Below are positions 14,803-25,054 of a stretch of DNA of 34,232 bases, in pieces; the first letter of the stretch is position 1; each line of letters begins with the position of its first letter. The notes below the pieces were generated by a model, which saw only the letters and a program-made list of their open reading frames with translations, searched no databases and had not been told where the DNA came from. The DNA comes from an uncultured Cloacibacillus sp. Lineage in GTDB: Bacteria > Synergistota > Synergistia > Synergistales > Synergistaceae. Location of the stretch: positions 1 through 34,232 of the forward strand of contig URAG01000018.1 of assembly GCA_900545755.1 (NCBI GenBank). Direction: 5' to 3'. Made by a program: the position numbers and the translations under genes.

Positions 14803-15459
14803 ATGACGTCGCGGGAATCGAAACCTCTCAGCATTTCAAGGCAGTCTCTTCAACGTATGCCGGTTTATCTCGAATTATTGAAAAAAATCAAGGCCGGAGG
14901 CGGCGCGCATGTTTCGGCGGCTCTTCTCGCTGGTGAGCTTGGGCTTCATCCCGTGCAGGTGCGCAAGGATCTCGCTTCGGTCTCCAAGGTCGACGGCAAT
15001 CCGCGCATCGGTTTCGCGCTTGACGGGCTCATCGACGACATGGAAGAGTTTCTCGGCTGCAAGAATGCACACGAGGCGGTCGTCGCTGGCGCCGGTAATT
15101 TGGGACGCGCGCTGCTTTCGTACGGAGGGTTCGCCAATTACGGCCTTTCTATAATCGCGGGCTTCGACACGTCGCCCGAGGTAGTCGGCACTATGGTCGC
15201 GGACAAGGAAATTTTCCACGCCTCGCGTATCGCTGAGCTATGTTCGCGGCTCGGCGTGCACATCGGAATAATAACCGTGCCGGCGCGCGCGGCGCAGAGC
15301 GTCTGCGACGAGATGGTGCGCGGCGGCGTGCGCGCGATTTGGAATTTCGCGCCGGTGCATCTTACTCTTCCGCCCGGCGTCATAGCGACCAACGAAAATT
15401 TGGCGGCTTCGTTCGCGGCTCTTTCCAGCCGTTTGAGTCAGATGAAGCGCGAAGCGTAG
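14803..15459 (+). CDS. rex: Redox-sensing transcriptional repressor Rex
   Basis: Rex senses the NADH/NAD+ ratio and represses fermentation and hydrogenase genes when NADH is low. The 218-residue protein has an N-terminal winged helix ending in HPVQVRKDLASV (49-60) and a Rossmann domain with the dinucleotide motif VAGAGNLGRALLSY (94-107). FDTSPEV near 127-133 and the IWNFAPVHL block near 182-190 are family signatures. The usual K-x-G-x-RGVGY segment after the winged helix is diverged (SKVDGNPRIGF). ATG 14803 is preferred for its GAGGAGTGAAGGG site; a start at 14779 lacks one. It stands just before the hydrogenase genes, its likely targets. Confidence 0.92.
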   Translation: MTSRESKPLSISRQSLQRMPVYLELLKKIKAGGGAHVSAALLAGELGLHPVQVRKDLASVSKVDGNPRIGFALDGLIDDMEEFLGCKNAHEAVVAGAGNLGRALLSYGGFANYGLSIIAGFDTSPEVVGTMVADKEIFHASRIAELCSRLGVHIGIITVPARAAQSVCDEMVRGGVRAIWNFAPVHLTLPPGVIATNENLAASFAALSSRLSQMKREA

Positions 15460-15545
15460 CCGCCGCGCGCTTATCCTACGTCCTGCGGTTGGGGTTGTGT
15501 GGTTCGCGGGACTTCCACAAATCAAAACTACAGAGAGGGATGTGT

Positions 15546-16025
15546 ATGGTGACGGAGAATTTTGACTACGCGCTCGTCGATAAGATAGTCGAGGGGCACG
15601 GCGCGCAGGCGACGGCTGTAATAGCGATACTCCAGGAAATTCAGGAGCACTACCGCTATTTGCCGCGCGAGATCTTTCCATATCTTTCAAAGAAGCTCGG
15701 AATGCCCGAGGCGCGCATTTACAGCGTCGCAACCTTTTACGAGAACTTTTCTCTTAACCCTAAGGGCAAGTTCGTCATCAAGGTCTGCGACGGGACGGCG
15801 TGCCATGTGCGCAAGTCCATCCCGATTCTTGAAAGGCTGCGCGAGGAACTCGGCCTGACGGACAAGAAGGTGACGACCGACGACCTCGGCTTCACTGTGG
15901 AGACGGTTTCGTGCCTTGGAGCCTGCGGCCTTGCGCCCGTGCTCACGGTCAACGACGAAGTGCATCCCGCGATGACGCCGGACAAGGCGGCGGAGCTGCT
16001 CGCTGCTCTCAGGAAGGAGCTTTAA
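15546..16025 (+). CDS. hndA: NuoE-like [2Fe-2S] subunit of electron-bifurcating hydrogenase (HndA/HydC)
   Basis: This is the small thioredoxin-fold subunit that relays electrons between the flavin subunit and the rest of the NAD(P)-linked hydrogenase. In its 159 residues the four [2Fe-2S] ligands are Cys81, Cys86 (CDGTAC) and Cys123, Cys127 (CLGAC), as in NuoE. The helical N-terminal part contains LQEIQEHYRYLPRE, the family signature. GAGAGGG sits 6 bases before ATG 15546; ATG 15540 in the same frame is too close to it. It is first in the hnd operon, one base from hndC. An imperfect TTGTG...CACAA pair (15495-15520) lies upstream and could be a weak Rex target. Confidence 0.93.
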   Translation: MVTENFDYALVDKIVEGHGAQATAVIAILQEIQEHYRYLPREIFPYLSKKLGMPEARIYSVATFYENFSLNPKGKFVIKVCDGTACHVRKSIPILERLREELGLTDKKVTTDDLGFTVETVSCLGACGLAPVLTVNDEVHPAMTPDKAAELLAALRKEL

Positions 16026-16026
16026 C

Positions 16027-17904
16027 ATGATTGTCAAAACACGCGAAGAGCTTCAGAAGCTGAGGGAAGAGTATGCGGCGGGCCTCGCCGGGGAAAAGAA
16101 GAAAATCCTCATCTGCGCCGGCACGGGCTGCATTTCGAGCGGCTCTCTCGTCATCTACGACGAACTCAAGAAAATCATGGAGTCCCGCGGCCTCAGGGTC
16201 GAGGTGGAGCTCGCGGAGGAGCCGCACGACGATTCCGTCGGCCTAAAGAAATCCGGCTGCCACGGCTTCTGCGAGATGGGGCCGCTCGTCCGCATCGAGC
16301 CGCAGGGCTGGCTCTACGTTAAGGTGAAGCCGGGCGACTGCGAGGAGATCGTCGAAAAGACGATAATCGGCGGAGAACATATAGAGCGCCTCGCATATGC
16401 TAAGCACGGCGAAATTTTCAAAAAGCAGGAAGAAATCCCATTCTATAAAAAACAGACGCGCCACGTGCTCGAACACTGCGGGCATATAGACGCGACCTCT
16501 ATTAAGGAATATCTCGGCATAGGCGGCTATCGCGCGTTCGAAAAAGCTCTTTTCGATATGGACGGCGAAGAGATCGTACAGATGATTTCTGACTCGAACC
16601 TGCGCGGACGCGGGGGCGGCGGTTTTCCGACCGGGCGCAAGTGGAGCCAGGTGCGCCGCCAGAAGGCCGTGGACAAATATATAGTCTGCAACGGAGACGA
16701 GGGAGACCCGGGCGCGTTCATGGACCGCTCGATAATGGAGGGCGACCCGCACCGTATGCTCGAAGGTATGATGATCGCAGGGCTCGCCTGCGGCGCGACG
16801 AACGGATATATCTACGTGCGAGCAGAGTACCCGATGGCGGTCTCGCGGCTGCGCACGGCCATCGCCCAGGCGGAGGAGTTCGGTCTGCTCGGCGACGACA
16901 TTTTGGGCAGCGGCTTCTCGTTCCGCATACACATCAATCGCGGCGCCGGCGCCTTCGTCTGCGGCGAGGGCAGCGCGCTGACGGCTTCCATTGAAGGCAA
17001 GCGCGGAATGCCGCGCGTCAAGCCGCCGCGCACTGTCGAGCACGGGCTATTCGGCAGCCCGACGGTGCTCAACAACGTTGAGACCTTCGCGAACGTCCCG
17101 CTAATCATCAACAACGGCGTCGAATGGTACAAGTCGATCGGCCCGGAGAAGAGTCCAGGCACGAAGGCCTTCGCGCTTACCGGCAATATCGAGAACACCG
17201 GCCTCATCGAAGTGCCGATGGGCACGACGCTGCGCGAGATAGTCTTCGAGGTCGGAGGCGGCATGCGCGGCGGCGCGGACTTCAAGGCCGTGCAGATAGG
17301 CGGCCCCTCTGGAGGCTGCCTCACGGAGAAAGATTTAGACCTGCCGCTCGACTTTGATTCACTTGCCGCGGTTGGCGCGATGATAGGCTCCGGCGGCCTC
17401 GTCGTCATGGACTCAAAGACCTGCATGGTCGAGGTCGCGCGCTTCTTCATGAACTTCACGCAGAACGAATCATGCGGAAAATGCGTTCCCTGCCGCGGGG
17501 GTACGAAACAGATGCTTGCGATACTCGAGCGCATAGTCGCTGGCGAAGGCCGCGACGGAGACATCGAGCTGCTGCTTGAACTTGCGGACATGATTTCGCA
17601 CACGGCGCTCTGCGGCCTCGGAAAGACCGCGGCGCTGCCGGTCGTCAGCACGATAAAGAACTTCCGCGAGGAATACGAGGCGCACATCTACAAAAAATAC
17701 TGCCCAGTCGGAGCCTGCGCTAAGCTCAAGAGTTTCAGCATAGACCCGGCGCTCTGCAAGGGCTGCTCGAAATGCGCGCGCGGATGTCCGGTGGGCGCGA
17801 TAAGCGGAGAGATAAAGAAGCCCTTCGTCATAGACAGGGACAAATGCATCAAATGCGGAGCCTGCGTGACGGCCTGCCCGTTCCACGCGGTGAAGGAGGG
17901 ATAG
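16027..17904 (+). CDS. hndC: NuoF-like NADH/FMN subunit of bifurcating hydrogenase (HndC/HydB)
   Basis: The 625-residue flavoprotein binds NAD(H) and FMN and is the proposed bifurcation site in trimeric hydrogenases. Domains in order are: a [2Fe-2S] thioredoxin-like domain (about 1-120; Cys30, Cys35, Cys78, Cys82); the NuoF core with RGRGGGGFPTGRKW and NGDEGDPGAFMDRS for FMN/NADH binding; a [4Fe-4S] site SCGKCVPCRGGT near 480-490; and a C-terminal two-cluster ferredoxin (C-x2-C-x2-C-x3-C twice, about 578-622). This N-NuoF-2[4Fe-4S] layout is that of HndC/HydB, not of respiratory NuoF. It lies one base after hndA and four bases before hndD. Whether it reacts with NADH or NADPH cannot be read from sequence alone. 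Confidence 0.95.
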   Translation: MIVKTREELQKLREEYAAGLAGEKKKILICAGTGCISSGSLVIYDELKKIMESRGLRVEVELAEEPHDDSVGLKKSGCHGFCEMGPLVRIEPQGWLYVKVKPGDCEEIVEKTIIGGEHIERLAYAKHGEIFKKQEEIPFYKKQTRHVLEHCGHIDATSIKEYLGIGGYRAFEKALFDMDGEEIVQMISDSNLRGRGGGGFPTGRKWSQVRRQKAVDKYIVCNGDEGDPGAFMDRSIMEGDPHRMLEGMMIAGLACGATNGYIYVRAEYPMAVSRLRTAIAQAEEFGLLGDDILGSGFSFRIHINRGAGAFVCGEGSALTASIEGKRGMPRVKPPRTVEHGLFGSPTVLNNVETFANVPLIINNGVEWYKSIGPEKSPGTKAFALTGNIENTGLIEVPMGTTLREIVFEVGGGMRGGADFKAVQIGGPSGGCLTEKDLDLPLDFDSLAAVGAMIGSGGLVVMDSKTCMVEVARFFMNFTQNESCGKCVPCRGGTKQMLAILERIVAGEGRDGDIELLLELADMISHTALCGLGKTAALPVVSTIKNFREEYEAHIYKKYCPVGACAKLKSFSIDPALCKGCSKCARGCPVGAISGEIKKPFVIDRDKCIKCGACVTACPFHAVKEG

Positions 17905-17908
17905 CCCG

Positions 17909-19609
17909 ATGGAACAGAAAAAATATATGACGATAGACGGAATCCCAGTCGAAATAGCTGGAGAGAAAAACGTCCTCGAAGTCATACGCAAGGCGGGCAT
18001 CCAGCTCCCGACCTTCTGCTACTACTCCGAGTTGTCGATTTACGGCGCGTGCCGCATGTGCATGGTCGAGAACAAATGGGGCGGCCTAGACGCCGCCTGC
18101 TCCACGCCGCCGAAAGAGGGCATGGAGATATGGACGAACACCGAGCGGCTGCGCAAGTACCGCAAGATGATACTCGAACTGCTGCTAGCCGACCACTGCC
18201 GCGACTGCACCACTTGCCACAACAACGGCAAATGCAAGCTACAGGACCTCGCAATGCGCTTCAACATCGAGGGCGTGCGCTTCCCGAACGGCGCGTCCGA
18301 GCCGCGTCGCGACGACTCGTCCCTCTGCATATCGCGCGACCACAACAAGTGCATCCTCTGCGGCGACTGCGTGAGGATGTGCAACGAAATACAGAGCGTC
18401 GGCGCGATAGACTTCGCGCGCCGCGGCTCGAAAATGACGATAAGCACAGTCTTCGACATACCGATAGCCGAAAGCAACTGCGTCGGCTGCGGCCAGTGCG
18501 CCGCGGTCTGCCCGACCGGCGCGATAGTCGTAAAGAACGACACCGCCAAGGTCTGGAAGGCGCTCGACGACAAAAAGGCGCGCGTCTCCGTCCAGATAGC
18601 GCCCGCCGTCCGCGTCGCGATAGGCGAGGAGTTCGGCATAGGCGGCGGAGAGAACGCGATGGGCCGCATCGTCGCCGCGCTGCGCCGCATGGGCTTCAAC
18701 GAGGTATTCGACACGTCGACCGGAGCCGACCTCACGGTGCTCGAAGAGTCTGCGGAGTTCCTTGAAAAACTCGCGGAAGGCAGGACGGATGAAATGCCGC
18801 TCTTTACCTCCTGCTGTCCCGCGTGGGTGAACTTCTGCGAGAAGAATATGCCCGAGGTATTGCCCTACGTTTCCACCTGCCGCTCGCCGATGCAGATGTT
18901 CGCATCCGTCATAAAAGAGAACCATAAACATTCGCCTAGAAAGCACTACCACGTCGCCGTCATGCCCTGTACCGCGAAGAAGGCCGAGGCCGCGCGCGAG
19001 GAATTCCGCACCGAGGCGGGGCCGGACACCGACTTCGTCATAACGACGCAGGAGCTCATACAGATGATAAAGGAATCTGGCATCGTCTTCGATGAGCTCG
19101 AGCCCGAGGCGGTCGATATGCCCTTCGGCACGATGAGCGGCGCCGGCGTCATCTTCGGCGTCACCGGCGGCGTCACGGAGGCTGTGCTCCGCCGCATAAC
19201 CTCCGACAAGTCCCAGGCGGCGCTGCGCGCGATAGCCTTCAAAGGCGTGCGCGGGAACGAAGGCATCAAAGAGGCGGAAGTGCCGTACGGCGGCCGCGTG
19301 CTGAAGATAGCCGTCGTCAGCGGCCTTGGCAACGCGCGCAAGATAATCGAAAGAATCAAGGCAGGAGAGCATTACGACTTCGTCGAGGTCATGGCCTGCC
19401 CAGGCGGCTGCGTCTGCGGCGCCGGCCAGCCCTTCGCGCTGCGCGATGAAAAGGAGCTGCGCGGCAAAGGACTCTACTCTGCGGACAGAATGTCGAGCAT
19501 CAAGCGCTCCGAGGAAAACCCGCTGATGATTTCGCTCTACAACGGCCTTCTCAAGGGCAAGGTACACGAGCTGCTCCACGTCCATTACGGCGCTAAGGAG
19601 GCGAAGTAG
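17909..19609 (+). CDS. hndD: [FeFe]-hydrogenase catalytic subunit (HndD/HydA)
   Basis: This is the catalytic subunit that makes or consumes H2 at an H-cluster. Its 566 residues comprise: a [2Fe-2S] domain (Cys37, 48, 51, 64); a His-Cys3 [4Fe-4S] site (His96, Cys100, 103, 109); two [4Fe-4S] sites (Cys148-158 and Cys191-201); and the H domain. H-cluster ligands are Cys302 in TSCCPAW, Cys354 in MPCTAKKAE, and Cys497/Cys501 in EVMACPGGC. The proton-transfer Cys303 is present. After the last motif the usual GGGQP is GAGQP. AAGGAGGG precedes ATG 17909. With HndA and HndC it should form an NADH/ferredoxin-dependent bifurcating enzyme. The maturases HydEFG are not in the window. Confidence 0.96.
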   Translation: MEQKKYMTIDGIPVEIAGEKNVLEVIRKAGIQLPTFCYYSELSIYGACRMCMVENKWGGLDAACSTPPKEGMEIWTNTERLRKYRKMILELLLADHCRDCTTCHNNGKCKLQDLAMRFNIEGVRFPNGASEPRRDDSSLCISRDHNKCILCGDCVRMCNEIQSVGAIDFARRGSKMTISTVFDIPIAESNCVGCGQCAAVCPTGAIVVKNDTAKVWKALDDKKARVSVQIAPAVRVAIGEEFGIGGGENAMGRIVAALRRMGFNEVFDTSTGADLTVLEESAEFLEKLAEGRTDEMPLFTSCCPAWVNFCEKNMPEVLPYVSTCRSPMQMFASVIKENHKHSPRKHYHVAVMPCTAKKAEAAREEFRTEAGPDTDFVITTQELIQMIKESGIVFDELEPEAVDMPFGTMSGAGVIFGVTGGVTEAVLRRITSDKSQAALRAIAFKGVRGNEGIKEAEVPYGGRVLKIAVVSGLGNARKIIERIKAGEHYDFVEVMACPGGCVCGAGQPFALRDEKELRGKGLYSADRMSSIKRSEENPLMISLYNGLLKGKVHELLHVHYGAKEAK

Positions 19610-19855
19610 ATGGTCTCGATCAAAATCTGCAACGGAACCTCATGCTATCTGAAGGGAGCCTACAACGTGCTACAGTACTTCCAGCACGAGATAGAGGCGC
19701 GCAAGCTGCACGATAAAATAAACCTCACGGGCTCATTCTGCCTCGGAAACTGCGAGCACGGAGTCTCTGTCGACGTCGACGGCAAGATATACAGCGTCGC
19801 GCCAGAGACCGCGCACAAATTCTTCGAAGAGACGATAATGCCGCTCGTGAAGTAG
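19610..19855 (+). CDS. Small thioredoxin-like [2Fe-2S] ferredoxin (HndB-like)
   Basis: This 81-residue protein is a thioredoxin-fold [2Fe-2S] ferredoxin with ligands in CNGTSC (Cys8, Cys13) and CLGNC (about Cys44, Cys48). It resembles the C-terminal half of NuoE and the HndB subunit of the Desulfovibrio NADP-reducing hydrogenase. The ATG directly follows the hndD stop codon, and TAAGGAGG lies inside the end of hndD. In Desulfovibrio the order is hndABCD; here the small ferredoxin is last. It is probably a fourth hydrogenase subunit or its electron carrier, and is placed in the same operon with high confidence. Confidence 0.85.
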   Translation: MVSIKICNGTSCYLKGAYNVLQYFQHEIEARKLHDKINLTGSFCLGNCEHGVSVDVDGKIYSVAPETAHKFFEETIMPLVK

Positions 19856-19874
19856 AAATTTAGGAAAGACGCGT

Positions 19875-19911
19875 AAACGGCCCGGGGGACGGCGAATCCT
19901 CCGGGCCGTTT
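19875..19911. terminator. Terminator of the hnd operon
   Basis: An 11-bp GC-rich stem AAACGGCCCGG (19875-19885) pairs with CCGGGCCGTTT (19901-19911), 19 bases after the last hnd stop codon. The T run is short, but position and stem strength support termination. Confidence 0.75.
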
Positions 19912-20047
19912 CGCGTTTCGCGTAAGCCAGCAGAATTTATAACTCCGTCACCCTGTTGTTGTCGGGGCCGGGCGTCGTTACGATCGTCCTGCGCGGCTTT
20001 CTGTTTCTCCGAATAAGAAACAAAAAAGAAAAATACACCATCCCCCC

Positions 20048-20075
20048 TTGTAAAAAGCTCGTTACGTTGTATAAT
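20048..20075 (+). promoter_or_regulatory. Promoter of codBA
   Basis: TTGTAA (20048-20053) and a perfect TATAAT (20070-20075) are 16 bases apart. The leader to the codB start is about 55 bases. I see no clear riboswitch in it, and nothing else recognisable between 19912 and 20047 apart from a 6-bp hairpin near 20006. Confidence 0.65.
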
Positions 20076-20136
20076 GCCCTTCGGCTTGCACAATCGGTTG
20101 CACAGCTTAAAAATCAAAGAAACGGAGCGTCTTTTT

Positions 20137-21396
20137 ATGGCAAGAGAGCAAGTAATGAAAAAAACGGTCGAAGACAGCGAGTGGTCGCTCTCCGCAGTCC
20201 CCGCGTCGATGAAGGTGCAAGGGCTCTGGGCGGCGATGGTCGTCCTAGTTGGATTCACATTCTTCTCGCCTAGCATGACCGCGGGCGGAAACCTCGGCAT
20301 CGGCCTTAACCTTGAGAAGTTCTTCTTGGCGATGGTGCTCGGTAACGCCTTCCTCGGCGTCTACTGTGGGCTGCTCGGGTACATAGGCCAGCGCACCGGG
20401 CTGACGCTCGACCTTCTCGCGCACCGCTCTTTCGGCGACAAAGGCTCTTTCCTGCCATCGGCGCTCATCAGCTTCACGCAGATAGGATGGTTCGGCGTAG
20501 GCGTCGCGATGTTCGCGATTCCGGTGGCCGGGCTTATCGACAATGCAATCCCGATGTGGGCGCTCATCGTCATAACGGGTGTGGTCATGACCGTGACGGC
20601 CTACTTAGGCATCAAAGCGCTTGCGGTGCTCGGAAGCATCGCCGTGCCGCTCATCGCCGTGCTCGGCGTCTACTCTGTCAGCTGGGGTATAAACGAGGTC
20701 GGCGGCTTCATGAACGTCTTTGCTCAGAACCCAGACAAGCCTCTCACTCTTGCGGCGGGCATCGCGATAGTCGTCGGCTCCTTCATCTCTGGCGGTACCG
20801 CGACGCCGAACTTCACGCGCTTCGCAAAAACGCCGTACATCGCCGTCATAGCGACGGTCGTCGCCTTCTTCGTCGGAAACTCAATCATGATGATATTCGG
20901 AGCGGTAGGCGGAGCCGTGACCGGAGTCGCGGACATCTTCGACGTGCTCATCCTCCAGGGGCTCGCGCTTCCCGCGGTTCTGACGCTCGGCCTCAACATC
21001 TGGACGACGAACAACAACGCGCTCTACACAGCCGGCCTCGGCGTCTCCAACATCACTAAAATACCGAACAAGCCGCTCGTTCTCGTCAGCGGCGCGATAG
21101 GCACTGCTCTCGCGGTCTGGCTCTACTACAACTTCGTCGGAATGCTGAACCTGCTCTCCGGCATGATTCCGCCAGTCGGCGCGGTGCTCATCCTGCATTA
21201 CTTCCTGCATCGCGACGAGTATGAAGAAAACGCGAAGGCGGAAATCCGTTCCGTCAACATGCCCGCGATACTCGCAGTGGTCGCTGGCTCGCTCGTAGGC
21301 GTATTCGTCACGGCGGGCATCAAGCCGGTAAATTCGCTCTTCGTCGCCGCGATAGTCTTCGTAATCGCCGACCGCCTCTGCGGCAAGCGCGGCTAA
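20137..21396 (+). CDS. codB: Cytosine permease (NCS1 family)
   Basis: This NCS1-type transporter imports cytosine and is typically partnered with cytosine deaminase. The 419-residue protein is hydrophobic with about 12 membrane segments. Family signatures are GNLGIGL near 45-51, GYIGQRTGLTLDLLAHRSFG near 80-99 (a substrate-site helix break), and FISGGTATPNFTRFAKT near 212-228. CGGAG lies about 10 bases before ATG 20137, and ATG 20155 is an alternative. It is followed 26 bases later by codA, giving the codBA order of enteric bacteria. Substrate assignment depends mainly on that pairing and is strong. Confidence 0.9.
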   Translation: MAREQVMKKTVEDSEWSLSAVPASMKVQGLWAAMVVLVGFTFFSPSMTAGGNLGIGLNLEKFFLAMVLGNAFLGVYCGLLGYIGQRTGLTLDLLAHRSFGDKGSFLPSALISFTQIGWFGVGVAMFAIPVAGLIDNAIPMWALIVITGVVMTVTAYLGIKALAVLGSIAVPLIAVLGVYSVSWGINEVGGFMNVFAQNPDKPLTLAAGIAIVVGSFISGGTATPNFTRFAKTPYIAVIATVVAFFVGNSIMMIFGAVGGAVTGVADIFDVLILQGLALPAVLTLGLNIWTTNNNALYTAGLGVSNITKIPNKPLVLVSGAIGTALAVWLYYNFVGMLNLLSGMIPPVGAVLILHYFLHRDEYEENAKAEIRSVNMPAILAVVAGSLVGVFVTAGIKPVNSLFVAAIVFVIADRLCGKRG

Positions 21397-21422
21397 AATT
21401 TTTCGGAAAGGACAGTCCCGCA

Positions 21423-22655
21423 ATGCTCGTAAAAAACATCTTCATCGAAAATTCAACGGAAGCTAAGGACATTCGTGTAACGGACGGCAAATTTGAGCAG
21501 ATCGCGCAGAACCTGACGCCGCGCGAGGGAGAAGAGGTCGTCGACGGAGCCGGAAAACTCGCCCTGCCGCCCTTCATAGAGAGCCACGTCCACCTCGACA
21601 CCTGCCTCACGGCCGGCGACCCCGTCTGGAACCTTTCCGGCACGCTGTTTGAGGGCATCGAGTGCTGGAGCAAGCGCAAAGAGAAGCTATCGAAGGAGGA
21701 CGTAAAGGAGCGCGTCCGCCGCGCGGTGCGCATGCAGGCGGCGAACGGCGTGCAGCACGTCCGCACGCACGTCGACGTCACAGACCCGACGCTCGTCGCC
21801 ATGGAGGCGATGATAGAGCTCCGCGACGAATTGAAAGATTTCGTCGACATCCAGATAGTCGCCTTCCCGCAGGAGGGCATAATGAGCTACCCGAACGGCG
21901 AGCAGCTCCTCGAAAATTCCGTAAAGATGGGGGCTGACTGCGTCGGCGCGATTCCGCACTTCGAGTTCACGCGCGAGTACGCCGTCGAGTCCGTCAACTA
22001 CTGCATGAAGATTGCGGAGAAGTACGGCAAGCTCGTCGACGTCCACTGCGACGAGATAGACGACGAACAGTCGAAGGGGCTTGAGGTACTCGCCGCGCGC
22101 GCCCTTGAGAGCGGCATGAAGGACATGGTGACGGCGAGCCACACGACCGCTATGCACAGCTACAACAACGCCTACTGCGGCAAGCTCTTCCGCTTGCTCC
22201 GCATGAGCGATATAAACTTCGTCTGCAATCCGCTCGTCAACACGCATCTCCAGGGACGTTTCGACTCATACCCACGCCGCCGCGGCGTGACGCGCGTCAA
22301 AGAGCTGCTCGCGAACGGCAACAACGTCTCGTTCGGACACGACGACATTTTCGACCCGTGGTATCCGCTCGGAACGGGCAACATGCGCGACGTTATCTTC
22401 ATGGGGCTCCACGTCTGCCAGATGATGGGCTATCAGGAGATTATGGACTCCTACCGTCTTTGCACCTACAACGCCGCGAAGACGCTGCATCTCTCCGGCT
22501 ACGGCATCGCGGAGGGCAACGACGCGAGCTTCATAATCCTCGACGGCGACAACTTCTACAACGCGCTCAACCGCAAAGGCGAGGTGCTGCGCTCCTACAA
22601 CAAAGGCCGCCTCATCGCCTCAGCCGAGCCCGCGAAACGAGAAATACACTTCTAA
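21423..22655 (+). CDS. codA: Cytosine deaminase
   Basis: Cytosine deaminase converts cytosine to uracil and ammonia for pyrimidine salvage in the cytoplasm. The 410-residue amidohydrolase keeps all metal and catalytic residues with the same spacing as E. coli CodA: His55 and His57 in ESHVHLD (E. coli 61, 63), His208 (214), Glu211 (217), His240 (246) and Asp307 (313). Asp308 corresponds to Asp314, which contacts the base and favours cytosine over isocytosine-like substrates. GAAAGGA lies upstream of the ATG. It is the second gene of codBA and is followed by a strong terminator. Assignment is secure. Confidence 0.95.
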   Translation: MLVKNIFIENSTEAKDIRVTDGKFEQIAQNLTPREGEEVVDGAGKLALPPFIESHVHLDTCLTAGDPVWNLSGTLFEGIECWSKRKEKLSKEDVKERVRRAVRMQAANGVQHVRTHVDVTDPTLVAMEAMIELRDELKDFVDIQIVAFPQEGIMSYPNGEQLLENSVKMGADCVGAIPHFEFTREYAVESVNYCMKIAEKYGKLVDVHCDEIDDEQSKGLEVLAARALESGMKDMVTASHTTAMHSYNNAYCGKLFRLLRMSDINFVCNPLVNTHLQGRFDSYPRRRGVTRVKELLANGNNVSFGHDDIFDPWYPLGTGNMRDVIFMGLHVCQMMGYQEIMDSYRLCTYNAAKTLHLSGYGIAEGNDASFIILDGDNFYNALNRKGEVLRSYNKGRLIASAEPAKREIHF

Positions 22656-22674
22656 GAGAAAACCGCAGCTTTAC

Positions 22675-22710
22675 GGCCGCGCCGGAAATTTCACGGCGCG
22701 GCCATTTTTT
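22675..22710 (+). terminator. Terminator of codBA
   Basis: A perfect 10-bp stem GGCCGCGCCG (22675-22684) with CGGCGCGGCC (22694-22703), a 9-base loop, and then A and six T. It lies 20 bases after codA. The AT-rich bases from 22711 to about 22850 hold nothing I recognise. Confidence 0.92.
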
Positions 22711-22852
22711 ATGCGCTCCCTCCTCTGAACGGCGCAAGCGCCCTGCACGACTGAAAGATTTAATAAAGTCAAACTGTTTATGTAAAATCGCGTATAACCG
22801 CGAAAAACAAGTAAAACAAGCTAAAATATGAAATATTCCCAAATAAATCGAT

Positions 22853-22881
22853 TTGAGAAAAGCAGCCCTGCTCATTACAAT
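22853..22881 (+). promoter_or_regulatory. groESL promoter
   Basis: TTGAGA (22853-22858) and TACAAT (22876-22881) have a 17-base spacer and lie directly upstream of the CIRCE operator, a vegetative sigma-70-type arrangement for a HrcA-controlled heat-shock operon. Confidence 0.75.
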
Positions 22882-22898
22882 TTCAGCTGTAAAGAAAA

Positions 22899-22925
22899 TT
22901 AGCACTCAATGAGTGCGAGTGCTAA
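22899..22925. promoter_or_regulatory. CIRCE operator (HrcA binding site)
   Basis: TTAGCACTC (22899-22907), nine bases, then GAGTGCTAA (22917-22925): a perfect match to the CIRCE consensus. HrcA repressor binds it and is released under heat stress. It lies between the groESL promoter and groES. The hrcA gene itself is not in the window. Confidence 0.97.
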
Positions 22926-22962
22926 TATAAATTATGAAAATTATGCAGGAGGGGATTTTCCT

Positions 22963-23253
22963 ATGAAACTTAAACCGCTTGGAGACAGACTCGTAGTTAA
23001 GGCGGCTCCGAATGAGGAAAAAACGAAGGGCGGACTCGTCCTTCCCGATACAGTGAAAGAGAAGCCCGTCGAGGGCGAAGTCGTCGCAGTAGGCCAGGGC
23101 AAGGTGCTCGAGAACGGCACTCGCCAGCCTATGGAAGTCAAGGTCGGCGACAAGGTCATTTACAGCAAGTACTCGGGAACCGAAGTCAAAGTTGACGACG
23201 AGACCTACCTTGTTATAGGCGAGAGAGACGTTCTCGCTATCGTAGAGAAGTAA
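22963..23253 (+). CDS. groES: Co-chaperonin GroES
   Basis: GroES is the heptameric lid of the GroEL chaperonin. The 96-residue protein is canonical: [13 protein letters not shown] start, the mobile loop with [13 protein letters not shown] near 17-29, and the ending [25 protein letters not shown] sits before ATG 22963; an upstream start at 22909 would fall inside the CIRCE operator and is rejected. It is first in the CIRCE-controlled operon, 22 bases before groEL. Nothing is unusual. Confidence 0.97.
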   Translation: MKLKPLGDRLVVKAAPNEEKTKGGLVLPDTVKEKPVEGEVVAVGQGKVLENGTRQPMEVKVGDKVIYSKYSGTEVKVDDETYLVIGERDVLAIVEK

Positions 23254-23269
23254 GGAACTGGAGGAATAG

Positions 23270-24913
<1,644 letters not shown>

Positions 24914-24947
24914 GCCCGGGCTGCAAACATATACACAGCGCCAATAC

Positions 24948-24987
24948 AAAACGGCGCGGAGGCTTAACGGCTTCCGCGCCGTTTTTT
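24948..24987 (+). terminator. Terminator of groESL
   Basis: A 13-bp stem AAAACGGCGCGGA (24948-24960) with TCCGCGCCGTTTT (24973-24985) is followed by more T, 35 bases after groEL. Confidence 0.92.
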
Positions 24988-25054
24988 CGTTTTTGCGTGC
25001 CGTTGACTTTTTCTCTGTTCAGCGTCATTCTCAATGTGGAGAGGAGGAGTGACG

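Noticed and set aside
15495..15520. Rex operator before hndA
   Set aside because: TTGTG and CACAA are present but 16 bases apart instead of about 8, so it does not fit a Rex box well. Kept only as a remark.
18239..19585. Minus-strand open frame of 448 codons opposite hndD
   Set aside because: The hydrogenase motifs are on the plus strand. The antisense frame has no recognisable domain.
19912..20136. Purine or pyrimidine riboswitch before codBA
   Set aside because: No conserved aptamer core could be recognised; only a promoter and short hairpins are visible.
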